From NCBI GenBank assembly GCA_028751875.1, contig CM054167.1, forward strand, positions 18,357,604 to 18,421,603: a stretch of DNA of 64,000 nucleotides, in the 5' to 3' direction. The first letter of the stretch is position 1. Each line of letters begins with the position of its first letter. Below are positions 30,139-42,000 of the stretch, in pieces. The position numbers and the translations under genes were made by a program. This DNA comes from Rapana venosa (Eukaryota > Mollusca > Gastropoda > Neogastropoda > Muricidae). Below the pieces are notes generated by a model. That model saw nothing but the letters and a program-made list of their open reading frames with translations. It did no database searches and had not been told where the DNA came from.

Positions 30139-32470
30139 AAAAAAATTCTTTTATATCGAGGATAATGGAATAAGCACTGTTGTGCTTTTTTTTTTTACAT
30201 CCTATCCCAGAGAGAGAGCGAGAGAGTTATAATCTTTATCCCCAAGAGTTACAATTTTTTTTCCATCCAGCCCTTGAGAGAGAGGAGAGAGAGAGGGGGG
30301 GGGGGGGGGGGAGAGGGAGGGAGAGAGAGAGAGGGGGGGGGGGGGGGAGAGGGAGGGAGAGATTCTCATTGTGACACACCATTATCATAACCAGCCAAAC
30401 ATTAACTACAGCCCAAATTAATAATCATCATGGCATGGATTCCATAATCATAGCTGCAACAGGCACACATATTGTAAACCATGATCCCTGTTTGGTTTTT
30501 TATGAGCAGCTATGGTTCAATTATTGGGTGGGTGGGGTGGGGGGTTAGTTTCGGTTTCTTGTTTTTGAGCAGAAAGAACAATGAGAAAAACGTCATCACT
30601 GTTACAGCTTTACAGACCATTCAGCAGCTGCATCAGGCCAATCACCGACATGCATTTTCGTTTTTGTTGTTTAAATTTACGTCATGTACAACTCCTAACT
30701 GTGATGCAAAAACTCAACATGTATAGCCCAGACCTTTAGCTTAAAACTACATCAGTACAGTTCTCTCTTTATCTACAATCACTACTAGGTTTAGTATGCC
30801 AATAGGCAGCACAGTACAGCTAGAGGCATTCCCTGTGTAGTGTGTGTTAGGCTAAGCCCTAGGGCTTAGTTACTGTAACTGGGTAAGTCTAACAATGGAA
30901 AACTGCGTAAGATGTGTACATGACACAAAGGCTGTTTGTACTGGAGAGATAGAGAGAGAGAGAGGTAAAGGAGGGAAAGTGAGAGAGCTTCTGGGGTATC
31001 AGAGAGAGAGAGCACACCAGAGAGAGAGAGAGAGTAGAATAAGTTAAACAGCTTTTTTCTTTTAATACACCAAGCTTGGGGTATTGAAGGGGAAAAAAAC
31101 CCTGTTAACTACTACTACTGCTACTTCTGATAATAATGATAATAGTAACAATCTGATAGGCGCTTGACTAGGCCTACAAGATCACAAGTCCATTGTAGGC
31201 CTACTTCAAAATCAGTGTTTATATTAGGCACATGTGTGTCAGTGTGTGTGTGTGTGTGTGACTACAAGCATGGAAGATCCACATGGTGTATTGTATTGTT
31301 TTGTAGTGTATTGCATTGCAGTGCATTGTAATGTGTGTGTTATCTCAAGACTTTACATTATAGCTATTGCCTTTTCTGTTATTCATACTGGTGAACTGAA
31401 AGAAGATAATAAAATTTGTGTAGGCCTACATATGTATTTGGATATGAAAATATTAGTTTACTTATTTTTATAGCGTTTTTGAACATACACACACACACAC
31501 AAGCACATAAGTGCTTATTCCATTATGCTCGTTTTAAAAGTATAACACACACACACACACAATATATATATTACTCATTTAAAATGAGTAACGTGCATTC
31601 CTAAAGTGCTGATGCGTGTGCATATACATGTGTGTTGTATGTTACCATTCTTGCTTGTCTTCAGTAAAAAGCTTTCAAAAAGAAAACAACGGTTCTTATG
31701 TGTTGATTTGCTTTGACTGTTTTTCTATTTGCAAACTGGCCATGTCCTAGCCTATAGTCAGTAGCCTATAGTATGCAAGATCTTATCTCTTCCCCCTTCC
31801 ACCCCTATAGGCCTAACTTGGCTAGGCCTAGACTGATGGCATTCACTCAGTCAGGCTAACTTAGTAGCCTAAGGATCCCTACCTTTCACACACACACACA
31901 CACATATGCAGTGCGCGAGCCTGAACATCATAGCTATGTACAGATTCTTAGTTGTTGTAGTGCATACAATACTTTTGCACACACACACACACACACACAC
32001 ACTCACAGACACACACACAGAGTATAACACATGCACAAACATGTACACAGACAGGCAAGCATGCTCTCACTCCCCCCCCCCCCCTCCTCTCTTTCTCTCT
32101 CTCACACACAACACATACAAACACAGTAGGCTATAACACATACACAAACATGTACACAGACAGGCAAGCATGCTCTCACTCCCCCCCCCCCCCCCCCCCT
32201 CTCTCTCTCTCTCACACACAACGCATACAAACACAGTAGGCCTAGGCTATAGGCCTAACACATACACAAACATGTACACAGACACGCAAGCATGCTCTCA
32301 CTCTCTCCCTCCCCCTTCACTCTCCCTCCCCCCTCTCTCTCTCATATACACATACAAGAATTAATATAAAAAAATTAATAAACACACACACTATTTTGCC
32401 TAATATCACTTAATGTGAAAAGATGTTAAATTAAAGCGCGCGCGCGCGCACGCACACACACACACACACA
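29500..32470. other. Intergenic, microsatellite-rich, no gene seen
   Basis: It contains GA/G-rich tracts (30090-30133, 30270-30362, 30945-31035), CA runs (31488-31500, 31549-31561, 31978-32002) and a duplicated ~100-base block. The block, with ACATGTACACAGACAGGCAA and a C run, occurs at about 32025-32110, 32140-32220 and 32260-32350. A reversed B-tail fragment is at 30145-30210. Confidence 0.5.
32025..32350. repeat. Three tandem ~100-base units
   Basis: Each unit has ACACAAACATGTACACAGAC, GCAAGCATGCTCTCACTC, a C/CT run and CACACAACRCATACAAACAC. The last is shortened. Confidence 0.7.
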
Positions 32471-32473
32471 AAA

Positions 32474-32613
32474 ACGTTAAATCCTGTTCCGCTTTTCGTA
32501 AGAGTAGGCCATTGTGAGCCGGTGGGAACAGATTTTACAAAACTGCATACACACGGGGACTGGATGTAAAAAAGCACATAAGTGCTTATTCCATTACCAT
32601 CGATATAAAAGAA
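32474..32613 (+). mobile_element. SINE B 3' half with B tail
   Basis: ATCCTGTTCCGCTTTTCGTA, AGGCCATTGTGAGCCGG, CACGGGGACTGGATGTAAAA and GTGCTTATTCCATTACC are present. Confidence 0.7.
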
Positions 32614-32800
32614 TAAAATTTAAAATAAATAATATAAATGCACACACAGAGTGCGAAAGCCTACACACACGCACACATTTCTGAAACCGTTTTTGTTCGT
32701 GTTTTTCGGCTGCAAAGCCCTTTCTTTCCCCTTTACCTCGTCTGATATCACTGCAAGTGACAGACATAAAAATGAAGATAACAACAACAAACACACAAAC

Positions 32801-32955
32801 ACGTTAAAAACCCATTCCGCTTTTCGGAAGAGTGGGCCATTGTGTGCCTGTAGGAACGGATGACAAAATTTACAAAAACTACACACACAAGGGGACTGGA
32901 TGTAAAAAAAAAAAAGCACATGAATGCTTATTCCATCATCCTCGATATAAATAAA
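32801..32955 (+). mobile_element. SINE B 3' half with B tail
   Basis: ACGTTAAAAACCCATTCCGC, GGGCCATTGTGTGCC and CACATGAATGCTTATTCCAT are present. It ends about 90 bases before the TRMT1L start codon, so it may lie in or near the promoter. Confidence 0.7.
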
Positions 32956-33045
32956 TAATAAACATATCCTGTCCATGTGTTATGGGCCTAGGGGACGTTA
33001 CTCTACAGCTGTTATGGGAGTTATCTCTTGCAAAATACAGCCGGC

Positions 33046-33179
33046 ATGGCGTCTATGCAGAAAGAGGACGTTGAACAAAATGATCAAAAGTTCTCAATCA
33101 TTGAAAATGGAATCAAAATTAAGGAACAAGAGCAGAAAAGGATAGCCGGAAAGCACAATCCCAAGCTATCCGTTTTTAG
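33046..33179 (+). CDS. TRMT1L: TRMT1L exon 1
   Basis: The first coding exon starts at the first ATG of the frame (MASMQKEDVEQ), with a second ATG three codons on. It ends at a GTGAGA donor in phase 2. It encodes residues 1-44, including the IENGIKIKE and NPKLSVF segments that begin the Trm1 domain. No TATA box is visible upstream. Confidence 0.8.
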
Positions 33180-36100
33180 GTGAGAGGAATAAAGACTGGA
33201 TCTACAAACTGAGGCACCGTTGTAGATGGCACTGATTCATCAGTCAGTGATTGATCAATCGATGCTTTTGCAATTGTAAATTAATATGTTAGTAATGCTC
33301 TCTTAGTCTATGCTCGACACCCCCCCTTCCCCCATACCTTTCTAGTCTGATTTAGATGTCAGCAGAACAGTCACCTTGAGTGGTGGTCTGAGACCTAGTC
33401 TTTCAGCACACAGAAAATAACCCATGGCAACGAAAGAGTTGTCCCTGGCAAGATTCTGACGTGTGTGTGTGAAGGGGGGTGGTCACAGCAAACCAGCCAC
33501 TCTCATACGAAAGTAAATACACACACAGACAGGAATTTTTTTTAAAAACCCAACAAAAACCAGTGGCACTGTTCTCTTGGACATAGAGCTCTAGACACAC
33601 TCTCCCAAAGGAGAGCATCCTGAATTTTGCACTGAGAAATGTGTGATGATCGAAAGTAGTGTACACTACAATACGATATGATTGATATATATGATATAAC
33701 GCAACTCTGCATCAATCAGTATCTATGGTATATTACCATGTTGTGTCATAAATCACCAACTCTTATAGTTATACTGGATCTGACACATTGCACAAAATTC
33801 TTACAGTGCTGTCACTGTGTGTGGTGGCTGGGTTTTGTTTGTTTGGTTGGGGTTTTGTGTGTGTGTGGTGGCTGTTGCCTTCTAAGTCTTACCATGTCTG
33901 TGTAGGGAGAGGTGCTGCCCTACTCTTCGGAAAGGCGGAATGGGTTTTTAAGGTGTGCGCAAGATTTCTGTGTGCATTTTACACACAGGGCCTCGGTTTA
34001 TTGTCTCATTTGAGGGACTTTGACATCCATTTCAATTTTCTCACCTAACTGGAAAGAAAGGGCAAGGGTAGGATTCCAACCCAGTTCAACCTCATGGTTT
34101 TCTTGTTGGGCAGGTGAACATCTTAACCATTCTGCCACTTCCCCCCTCCCCCCCCCCATCCCACCACCTTCCTTATTGCTATTTCCTGTTTGTTTCAGAG
34201 AGCTTGTACTTGCAACAGCGCACTCCTTTGCTGAGGATCACGCTGCAAAACAAGCTGAGCTCTTACACAGTCAGGGGGGACAACCACGTCAGTTCTTTGC
34301 CTGCGATTTGATTGCTCAGTCAGGTACAGGGACGTTATTATTATGATTATTATTATTATAATAATATATTTTGACATACATTTGTGTTATTCAGAAAGTA
34401 GTAGAAGAGAAAAAACGAGTGCATACAACCAGTTACAACTTCTCGATCAGTTTGAAAAATGATTTATCAAATAAAAAAATTTTTAAAAACGTACTAAGAA
34501 AAAAAATCTTTCAATGACTGTATCTTAAGCATTTATTTTGTAAGATCTACCGTGGCTTTGGCCTGACCTGACTCAAGTTTCAGCTCTTTGGATGAGCCAT
34601 TATTAGAGGTGCCACCAGTAATTGATGTTTTTTATTTATTATTTATTTATTCTTTTATATCAAGGATAATGGAATAAGCACTTATGTGCTTTTTTACATC
34701 CTGTCCCCAAGTGTATGCGTTTTTTTATGTTTGACTGTCTGTGGTATCTTGCAGCCAGACACTTTCCATAATTTAAACGTGTCTTCGTGTATTCATTCTA
34801 CAATGTTGTCTGTCTATTGTTTCTTCAGTCTGCCTCTTCATCTTCTTCCTTTCAGAACATTTGAGGAAAGCTGTTGGATCTTGTAAAATATAGGTTCTAA
34901 AATAAAAATGCTGAAAGATTGATGTGGAACAGGCAGCCTGATCGTTAGAATGTTAGGCATTGTGCTCGCAATCTGGAGATCGGAGTTCAAATCCTGTTCA
35001 AGGACATTTTTTCCCTAGAGTGAACATCACTGCCGACTCCACTTCCTGCAAAAGTCCTTCAGATGAGACTATAAACCCAGGTCCTATGTGTGAATGCGCA
35101 CAGAACATGTTCCACTTTTTGAAAGAGGAGGCCATTGTGCGCCGGTGGGAATGGATGACAAAATTGACAAAACTGCATGCACACAGGGACTGGGTGTAAA
35201 AAAAAAGCACATGAATGCTTATTCCATTATCCACAATATATGTAAAAAAAGCAACAACGGAATAAATTAATTTAAAATAAAAATTCCTTTGCAGGGCTTG
35301 CAGGTCTGCAGTGGAAGAAGCATCTGGGCGACAAGGTCCACGTGACAGCGGTGGAGCAGCGAGAGTCGCAGCAGCCCCTGCAGGACAACCTCCAGAGCAA
35401 TGGCTTCACCGCCTGCCCCTTACCGCTGGATCCCAGACGCCCCGCAGGGACCTTCTTACCGCCGCAGACTTCCTCGCAGCTTCACCTGGCCCAGTGCGAC
35501 CCTATGGTGCTGCTGGAGCTGGAGTCCTTTGATTTTGTGTGGGTTGCTTCTGCTTCTTCTGCTTCTGCTTTTATATCTATCTCTTTTGTTTCTCTTGCCT
35601 TCCCGATGGTGTGTCACCTTGTCGTGGTCGTGGGATGGCTTGCGTGCTTCAATGACCCCCCAGAGCTATGTGGGCGGGGGCTTCGGCCTCTGGCAGGTTC
35701 AACCATGCTCAACAGGTCTGTGGGGGGAGGAACCAGACTAAACGATGCACCCTGGTCCTCCAGGTTGGGGGTTGTGCATTGGGCTAACGACCCATTCACT
35801 TAAAAACCAGTCTGTTACGGAAACTGCAACATTACCTCTTACAAGCGACATGGTTGGGGAAGAGTCCTCTGTGGTAGAGCCTATGACGCGTGCTGGTGAA
35901 AGCCTTCGGGAAGCCAGTGTGCCGACAACTGACGAAGAAACGAAGGCAGCCAGAATGACATGGGCCGAGCTGAAGAGGATCTCCCAAAACCGAGTTCGTT
36001 GGAGGGGTGTTGTTGCAGCCCTATGTTCCCCAAGGAACCAAGAGGCATAAGTCAAGTAAGTCAAGTGTTTCTCTTGAGCAATTTTTTTATCCACTACTGG

Positions 36101-36955
36101 CTAGCTAGGCCTGTCGTAGTTTCACCAGAGCCCCGTTAGCCAGCATTACCTCAGCAAGACCGAAGCCATGACAGTCAGTAGAACTCCAGAAAAGCTCAAA
36201 ATCAATATCAACAGAGCCCAACTAAAGTGGACGACTGAATTCAAGTACTTAGGCAGTATATTCACAGGAGATGGAAAACTGGACAGAGAAATAGAAACAC
36301 GCTGTCAAAAAGCAAACGCAGTCAGCTATCAACTTGCCCCCCTTCTACGACATCCTAACATCCCTATGAGCACCAAAGCAAAGCTGATCAACGCCATCTT
36401 CCTGCCATCTCTCACTTACCAGTGCCAGACATGGCCCCTGACAAAAGCCCTGGAGCAGAAACTGGTAACGTGTGAGATGAAGTGCTTGAGAGGAAAGCCG
36501 TCAACAAGACTAGGAGAGACAAGATAAGAAACGAAGTGATCAGAGACATGGTAGGAGCCACACCCGTCCTACACCATATTGAACAACAACGAACCAAGTG
36601 GTTCGGGCACCTCACACGGATGCCGCCAAACCAGCCAGCCTTGCGTGCTTACAACTTGAGGTACTCTGGCATGAGGGCCAGAGGTAGCCCCAGGCGATGC
36701 TGGAGTGATTCCGTGGCAGAAACACTGAAAGTCCATGGATTGTCCCTCCTCCAAGCTACCCGCCTTGCAGCAGACAGACAGTTATATCTCCCCGCGACGC
36801 CACAGAGTACAAGCGGAAGGAAAAAGTAAAGTAAAGTAAGATTGTAACTGACTTATTGTCAACTTTCACACAATGTTTAATGTAGAACTGTTTAAAAAAA
36901 TTGTTTTTTTAATTATATGAAAAAAACTTCCCTCATGCATTACAGGTGTTAATAT

Positions 36956-37004
<49 letters not shown>

Positions 37005-37010
37005 TATCTA

Positions 37011-37057
<47 letters not shown>

Positions 37058-38983
37058 TTCTTTTTTATAACAGATACATCACATTCATTACATAACATTC
37101 TATGCACATTATCAAACATGGTTTTTTTCCTACATTTTTCAATTCACTTTTAAACAATATGAAATACTAGAAATCACATCATCATCATCATCAACTATTA
37201 CACCCTGTGGTGTGTAGGGCAGCAACAAAACGCTTCCACTCCTGCCTATCTTGGGCCAACCTAGTCACTGATCCCCAAGAGTGCTGCTGCATGGCCTTCA
37301 TCTCACTTTCTACAGTCCTCCTCCATGTTGCTTTTGGTCTTCCTTTCTTTCTCCTTCCTTCTGGGGTCCAGTGCAATGCTGTGTTCTTGAGATTGACTGT
37401 GGGTCTCATCGGAGGATGTGCCCAATCCACTTCCACCGTCGTCTGGTGATGATGGTTCCTGCCTTCTTGCCTGCATCTCCGTAGTAGGTCTTCATTGGAG
37501 ATCTTCTCTGAAATCACAAGAGGCTTCCTGCCTGCATCTCCGTAGTAGGTCTTCATTGGAGATCTTCTCTGAAATCACAAGAGGCTTCCTGCCTGCATCT
37601 CCGTAGTAGGCCTTCATTGGAGATCTTCTCTGAAATCACAAGAGGCTTCCTGCCTGCATCTCCGTAGTAGGTCTTCATTGGAGATCTTCTCAGAAATCAC
37701 ACAAGAGACTTTGAAACAAGGGCCACACACACACACACACGTTTTCTTCTCTCCCTCAGATACGTGGACCCCCACAAAAACCCCGCTCCTTACTTCGGCT
37801 CCGTTTTCCGAAACGTGCGCAACGGCGGGGTGGCGTGCTTGGTGGTTCCGGACACCATGCACTTTGCCCGCTCCCCTCACGTGGTGCGGCGCTGCTACGG
37901 CGCCCTCTGCATGAAGACGGAAGTACCTCAAGGAACTGGCGGTGCGCATCATCCTCGCCACCCTAGCCTCGTAAGTGGTGGGGCGTTTTGACCTTTTAAA
38001 AAAATTTTGGGGGTAAAATTTTCTTCTTTTATATCAAGGATAATGGAATAAGCACTCGTGTGCTTTTTTTTTTAACGTCCAGTCCCCGTGTGTATGTGGA
38101 TTTGTCAATTCTGTCATCTATTCCCACTGGCACACAATAATAATAATAATAATATTGGAACATATGTAGCGCTATATCTTGCAAACAGAAATGTAAGCGC
38201 ACAATGGCCTACTCTTACGAAAAGCGGAACAGGATTGAACGTGTGTGCAAGATGTTCTGCATGCGTGTTAGGGTGTGACTTCGTGGATGTTGACAACATC
38301 AGTCTTATTACGAATTTTTAAAAAAAAAACTATTTTGTTAAGTTTCTTTAAAAGCAATGTTTATTTCATTTTTTTTTTTTTTAATCTTAAATTAAGTGTT
38401 TTGCTCTAAACTATTCGGAATTGTTGGAGAGCACTGCACAGACATTTTTTCAAGTAGTGGTGGAGTCCAGGCATACAGGCTGCATGCAGGACATGTTTGT
38501 GTCATCCATGCCACCACATGACTTAGCTAGTCAACTCATATGAATGTTAGATGGGATTGTAAGGGGTGTGTATGATGTTCTGCATGTCTTTATATCTTTT
38601 GTATTTCAGGGATAATGGAATAAGGACTTTTTTTTTACATCCAGTCCCTGTGTTCATGCAATTTTGTCAACTTTGTCATCCGTCCCCACTGGCACAAATG
38701 GCCAACTCTTCCAAAAGGCGGAACAGGTTTTAAATGTGTGGACAAGATGTTCTGTGTGCCTTCACACACAGGGCCTCGGTTTATAGTCTTATCCGAAGGG
38801 CTTTTGGGGGAGTGGAGTACTGATGTTAATTCCAGGTTATATTAATAATAATAATAAATGGAATGTATATAGTGCTGTATCTTGCAGAGACAAATCAAAG
38901 TGCTTGCACTCAACTCATTCTTACACAGTCATACAACCAGTAACAATTAATTGTTCCATCAAGTCCAAATGTGCATGCACGCA

Positions 38984-39032
<49 letters not shown>

Positions 39033-42000
39033 CACACACCCTGGCATGGCGATAGAATCTCGGCTGTTGAAGGCAGGAAAAAAACTATGAGATGAAGCAG
39101 GAGAGGAAAATATTAGGTTTGAAATAAATATGTCTTGAGACTGGATTTAAAAGTGTCATAAGAGGGCTTTTGGCGGAGAGAGAGAGGGAGGTAATTCCAG
39201 ATCGATGGACCAGAAATAAAGAGCGACGGCCGATGGTAACTTTGATTTGTTTGTTTTTCCAAGATTCAGCGCTATATAAATTCCATATATTATTATTATT
39301 ATATATGCTTAACCAGCACACAATTTGACATGACAAAAATAGGATGATGAATATACATGACAATAGCAATATGGACTTGTCACTGAATCTTTCCACAAAA
39401 AAAAGTTCATATTCAAGTACTCGAAAAGTGGGGACGGGATAGCTCAGTGGTCGGAGCACTCGCTTTCCCCCAGCCAAGTTAAGCAGCGTCAAGCGTGGTT
39501 ACCAGTTGGATGGGTGACCGTTTGCGCGCCTTGGCTTCAGTACAGTTCTCCCAGCTGTCAATGGGTACCTGCCCTCTTTAGGGTCAGGGAAGGTAAAGCA
39601 GCGAGGGAGAGGAGATGGGCGCCGCCATTAATATGCTGGCCCTAGAGAAGTGAGGTCTCTGACGCCTCGCTCCCCTACGACCTTATAGGTTATGGGACTC
39701 CTTTACCTTTACCTTTTTTTACTTGAAAAGTATCAAACAAACAAACAAACAAACAAAACCCACACACAATTCCAACAACAGCAACAGCAGCAGCAGCACT
39801 GAACGGCTCTCTTGTTTCAGGGAAGCGGCGCGATGCAACAAAGGGCTGACCGTGCTGTACGCCGTCTCGCTGGAGGACTTCCTCCTGCTGGCCGTGCGTG
39901 TGGGGCGAGGGCCCAAACTGGCCGACGACATGCTGCAGCGGAGCATAGGCCAGGTCCTGCACTGCCGCATCTGCGAGGAGAGAGCCTTCTACCCTGCCGC
40001 CTTGGCCCCTGTAGGTAGGCAGTGCAGGAGGAGGGTTCGGGATTCAGGATTCAGCGTTCAGGAGGCCTTGGGGGTTCAAAGGAGCTCTCTGGTTTGATTA
40101 CCAGTCTGGCTCGTTTTTATAATTATAATGAATGTATGGAATTTATATAGCGCCGAATCTTGTAAAGCAACAAATGAAAGCACTCAGGTGACAATTAAAA
40201 TTTTTTTTTTTTTTTTTTTTATCGAGGATAATGGAATAAGCACTCATGTGGGTGCTTAAAAATTTTTTTTTACATCCAGTCCCCGTGTGTATGCTGTTTT
40301 GTAAATTTTGTTATCTGTTCCCACCGGCACACAATGGCCTACTCTTTCGAAAAGCGGGAACAGGGTTTAACATGTGCGCAAGATGTTCTGCATGCGTTCG
40401 CACACGGGGCCTCGGTTTATAGTCTCATCTGAAGGACTTTTTCCCAGTTTGACGAGAAAATCAAGCTGAATGTCAAAAGTCTTTCAGATGAGACTATAAA
40501 TTGAGGATCCCACAGCACGTAAATCCAACATCGCTCGGTCAAGAGTGCTAGATTTAGAGCGCCCCTTCCTTTTACCTAGTCACAAGTGTGGTCAGTTCTT
40601 GCTATAATTAACACCAGCTGGGATGGGATGGGATGGAATGGATAGCAGCTGAGAGCAGCTGAAAGTGGGGGACAACTGACTGCCGTGTCCTGTGCACTAA
40701 CGCACGCAGAGCATCTTACGCACACATTAAAAACCTGTTATGCTTTTTTGAGATTATTACCAGAGTTGTGATGCTGGGTTTTGTTGGCTGATTTGTTCGT
40801 ATGTATGCTTTTGTTGTTGTTTTTTCCTCAGAGGATCCATACAGCCTGATCAGCTGTGATTGTGGGGAGAAGGTTCCGGGCAAAACGGCAGTCGTCCTGG
40901 GTCCTCTGTGGTAAGTTTGTGTACTCACACGTATTCAGTAGACTTTAAACATACATGTTCAGTAGTAATGTGGTAGAGTGCATATACTCACACGTATTCA
41001 GTAGACTTTAAACATACAACAACAACATGTTCAGTAGTAATGTGGTAGTAGAGTGCATATACTCGCACATATTCAGTAGTAATGTAGAATGTATATGCAC
41101 ACATATTCAGTAGTAATGTAGAATGTATATGTACACATATTCAGTAGTAATGTAGTAGAGTGCATATACACATATTCAGTAGTAATATAGTAGAGTACAT
41201 ATACTCTCACATATTCAGTAGTAATATAGTAGAGTGCATATACTCTCACATATTCAGTACTAATATAGTAGAGTACATATACTCTCACATATTCAGTAAT
41301 AATATAGTAGAGTGCATATACTCTCACATATTCAGTAGTAATATAGTAGAGTGCATATACTCGTACTTATTCAGTAATAATATAGTAGAATACAAATACT
41401 CTCACATATTCAGTAGTAATGTAGTAGAATGCATATACTCTCACATATTCAGTAGTAATGTAGATAGCGTTATATCTTGCAAAGACAAATCAAAGCACTT
41501 GCGTTCAACCTTATCTTATACAGTCGTGCAACCAATGACAAACAATCCATAGTTTAAACAAACAGATATTTACAAACATGGTACGCTGCAGACCCAATCT
41601 ATGAAATAAAAATTTCAATAGTCAAATGTTTTTCAAAAGCACACACACACACACAGGTCATATTCTTTATGAAATGAACACCAAAAAATCCCCCGTGGGG
41701 ATGCCGGGGGCCTATCAGTATAAATAGCATCCCCACATTCTGGAAATTCTGTGCTAGAAATTTCCTCTTTTCTTTCACTCTCTTTGTTTCTGCCTCGTTC
41801 CTTTGCTTCCTGTCACCTCCTTCTTGTCTATTTTCTGCCTTCTTGGTCCATTCTCCTAGCCTTTTTTCCAGAAAGAACTTAAAAGGTAACTATTCTCTCT
41901 TGTGCCGAAGTCAGACGCGCTGGGCCTGACTTGTCAGGCGCTGAACGGCAGTGCGACGCATTTTCGTCGCTCATATAACAGACCACAATAGTTGCTGTCT

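Noticed and set aside
39470..39540. 5S rRNA gene
   Set aside because: Only the internal control region resembles 5S rRNA; the 5' and 3' stems are missing, and it sits in a repeat with a target duplication.
41073..41552. Frames of SSNIVECIYSHIF and YITTEYVRVYVL type
   Set aside because: They are products of the 39-bp array in a TRMT1L intron, open on both strands.
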